Shown here: positions 5,854-7,239 of the stretch, one piece after another
Layout of the letters: the number at the start of each line of letters is the position of its first letter
Numbering within the stretch: the first letter of the stretch is position 1
Assembly: GCA_030622395.1 (NCBI GenBank)
Contig: JAUXGF010000137.1
Span: 1-7,239 of the forward strand
Length of the DNA stretch: 7,239 bases
DNA from: Calditrichaceae bacterium
GTDB lineage: Bacteria; Calditrichota; Calditrichia; Calditrichales; Calditrichaceae
Direction of reading: 5' to 3'
Program-made: the position numbers and the translations under genes
Notes under the pieces: model-generated
What the model was told of the DNA's origin: nothing
The model's database searches: none
What the model saw: only the letters and a program-made list of their open reading frames with translations

Positions 5854-6960
5854 ATGAGATATTTTACTATAACTACAATACTAATATGTTACTTTTTTAT
5901 TGGCGTTATTTATGCGGACGAAAATTCCATATTTCTTTCTGAGTTTCAGGATACTCTATTTTTTAATGAAGAAGCTACATATGTAGCCAATTATAATCAG
6001 AATGATAGTACCAGTGTTAATTCATGGGACTGGTGTTTAATTTTCCCTGGTTTTGAATATATAGTTGCTTCAGATGAAAACGTTAATGGTTTATATAATT
6101 TCGATTTTAAAATAACTATAGATAGTTTACACTCATATCTTGGATATTGGTACTGTATAGGTGATAGTAATATAATGACATACAAGCCCAATCTTATCAT
6201 TCATGCAATTAATTCAAATAGTCAGGATTATTATTTGATTAAAAAAATAACAATTTTAGGTGATACTATTCCATACGTTTATAACAGTGAGGATGATATA
6301 TATATTTCATCAGGACCATCAAATTTATATGAACACTCAGACATAACATATATAAGTATATTTGAAGATATAGACGGAAGTGGATCATATATAGACTATT
6401 GGACTTGGAAATTATTCTTACATCATAGTGGTGGTGATTATTTATTCATCCTTGAAGATAGTGTATACGGACATAATACCTGCAACTGGACTTCAAGAAT
6501 TGATACAGTTCCAACTGGATTTGATTGGTTAAAGAATGAGGATAATACCGTTAAGGGATATGTGTTTGTTATGGCTCAGTCAGAGAATGATGAGCAAATA
6601 TTTAGCGAGTTTAAGACCATATCTATGAACATTCAATCAACTGAAATTAAATATTGTAAAGAATTCGAAAGGATACCCACTACCTGCATCCTATTCCAAA
6701 ACTATCCCAATCCTTTTAATCCAAATACACAGATAACATATTATTTAGAAGAAAGATCGAATGTAGAATTAAACATTTATGACGTGTTAGGACGAAAAGT
6801 AAAGACTATTGTCGATGTTATAGAACAGTCTGTTGGATTAAAAACTATTGTCTGGAATGGTAGAAATGATAATGGAAAAGTTTTGCCAAGTGGAATATAT
6901 TATTATAAAATTGTTGCTGGTGATTTTTCTGAAATCAAGAGGATGTTGTATTTAAAGTAA
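5854..6960 (+). CDS. Secreted protein with two divergent tandem domains and a T9SS C-terminal sorting domain
   Basis: A 368-residue protein predicted to be exported by Sec and then moved across the outer membrane by the type IX system. Residues 1-21 form a signal peptide (hydrophobic TTILICYFFIGVIYA, cleavage likely after A21). Residues of about 24-135 and 147-258 look like two diverged copies of one beta-rich domain. Each has [A/I]TY-[V/I]-x(n)-[S/Y]W-[D/T]-W-x-L near its start, an IDS/IDT segment in the middle, and a strand ending in SEF/YLI-K-x-I. Residues about 279-368 are the sorting domain: NYPNPFNP (283-290), LNIYDVLGRKV (306-316), VWNGRNDNGK (333-342), SGIYYYKI (346-353) and final KRMLYLK. 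The start has AAGGA 8 bases upstream. GC is near 30% in sampled lines, against about 42% in pyk, so it may be a transferred or fast-evolving surface gene. The ligand or enzymatic role is unknown; no catalytic motif is seen. Confidence 0.88.
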   Translation: MRYFTITTILICYFFIGVIYADENSIFLSEFQDTLFFNEEATYVANYNQNDSTSVNSWDWCLIFPGFEYIVASDENVNGLYNFDFKITIDSLHSYLGYWYCIGDSNIMTYKPNLIIHAINSNSQDYYLIKKITILGDTIPYVYNSEDDIYISSGPSNLYEHSDITYISIFEDIDGSGSYIDYWTWKLFLHHSGGDYLFILEDSVYGHNTCNWTSRIDTVPTGFDWLKNEDNTVKGYVFVMAQSENDEQIFSEFKTISMNIQSTEIKYCKEFERIPTTCILFQNYPNPFNPNTQITYYLEERSNVELNIYDVLGRKVKTIVDVIEQSVGLKTIVWNGRNDNGKVLPSGIYYYKIVAGDFSEIKRMLYLK

Positions 6961-6968
6961 TATGGGGG

Positions 6969-7010
6969 AATTGCTAACAAAGCGGTTGGAGCAGACGCGA
7001 GCTGTTCAGC
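6969..7010 (+). other. attC-like half-site (possible truncated integron recombination site)
   Basis: The site begins 9 bases after the stop codon of the secreted-protein gene. It contains TTGCTAAC (R''-like RYYYAAC), then AAAGCGGTTGG, AGCAGACGCG and a small GCTG-TT-CAGC turn. That order resembles the 5' half and apex of an integron attC. The matching 3' half (a complement of GGAGCAGACGC, then GTTAGC) is not found downstream before or within the next gene. AATTGCTAAC (6969-6978) is the exact complement of GTTAGCAATT at 5775-5784, upstream of the gene. The resemblance is recalled, not computed. Confidence 0.35.
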
Positions 7011-7031
7011 AAGAAAGGTGTATAATCATAT

Positions 7032-7239
7032 ATGAATTGTAGAAACACAGTATTAGCTATATCGTTAGTCTTTACTGCCACTCTCATTTTTGGAATTGAG
7101 TCCAAGATACCTTCTTCACTACGTTGTGGTATCAAAGTAGACCGTGAATATGATCAGGCTCAGGAAGAGATCGCCGGACTGCGCTTTAAAGCAGACGAGT
7201 TGATCAGCGATGTAATGGCTGAACTGCGTTTTAACCTGC
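7032..7239 (+). CDS. Partial exported protein of unknown function (5' end only)
   Basis: An open frame runs from ATG to the window end (69 codons visible). The in-frame TAA at 7023-7025 makes this ATG the first possible start. AAAGG at 7014-7018 may be the ribosome-binding site, with a rather long 13-base spacer. The N-terminus MNCRNTVLAISLVFTATLIFG looks like a Sec signal peptide with cleavage after about G21. The mature part seen so far is charged and helix-prone, and LRFKADELI and LRFNL recur 15 residues apart, in frame with a DNA repeat (7176-7189 and 7221-7234). No family is recognised. GC of the last 100 bases is clearly higher than in the preceding gene. Confidence 0.6.
   Translation, partial: MNCRNTVLAISLVFTATLIFGIESKIPSSLRCGIKVDREYDQAQEEIAGLRFKADELISDVMAELRFNL

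Noticed and set aside
5997..6200. 67-codon minus-strand frame opposite the secreted-protein gene
   Set aside because: Antisense shadow; the plus strand has a signal peptide, ribosome-binding site and sorting domain.
7021..7026. Perfect TATAAT, considered as a -10 box for the last gene
   Set aside because: It lies only 5 bases from the start codon, has no -35 box at 16-18 bases, and FCB-group bacteria use a different promoter consensus.

Overview
The window looks like chromosomal DNA from a Gram-negative-type bacterium of the FCB (Bacteroidota-like) superphylum, probably one of its less-studied branches such as Calditrichota, Ignavibacteria, Marinimicrobia or KSB1. The evidence is a secreted protein ending in a classic NYPNPFNP...GIYYYKI type IX secretion (T9SS) sorting tail, housekeeping proteins of FCB flavour, and intergenic spaces full of palindromic repeats. 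The exact phylum is an inference.

Layout. A PhoH-family ATPase with an N-terminal PIN nuclease domain lies on the minus strand (16-1434). About 1 kb of apparently non-coding, repeat-dense DNA follows (1435-2477). It holds a 198-bp element with 19-bp terminal inverted repeats, a 153-bp element with 32-bp terminal inverted repeats, and a pair of long palindromes. A U32-family protein of the tRNA-hydroxylation (TrhP/YegQ) type (2478-3782) and pyruvate kinase (4039-5460) are on the plus strand. Pyruvate kinase is flanked on both sides by copies of one modular repeat (3822-4016 and 5476-5589), with the core module inverted between copies. An AT-rich gene for a T9SS-exported protein with two divergent tandem domains follows (5854-6960). 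A short segment resembling the 5' half of an integron attC site comes next (6969-7010), then the start of another exported protein cut by the window end (7032-7239).

The three housekeeping genes have no obvious joint pathway: RNA metabolism (PhoH/PIN), tRNA or rRNA modification (U32) and glycolysis (Pyk). Each has its own ribosome-binding site and they are separated by repeat-filled gaps, so they are probably separate transcription units. The right-hand part (from about 5775) differs in base composition and may be accessory DNA, possibly a gene cassette. That reading rests on partial sequence signatures only. No RNA genes, CRISPR arrays, transposase genes or defence genes are visible.
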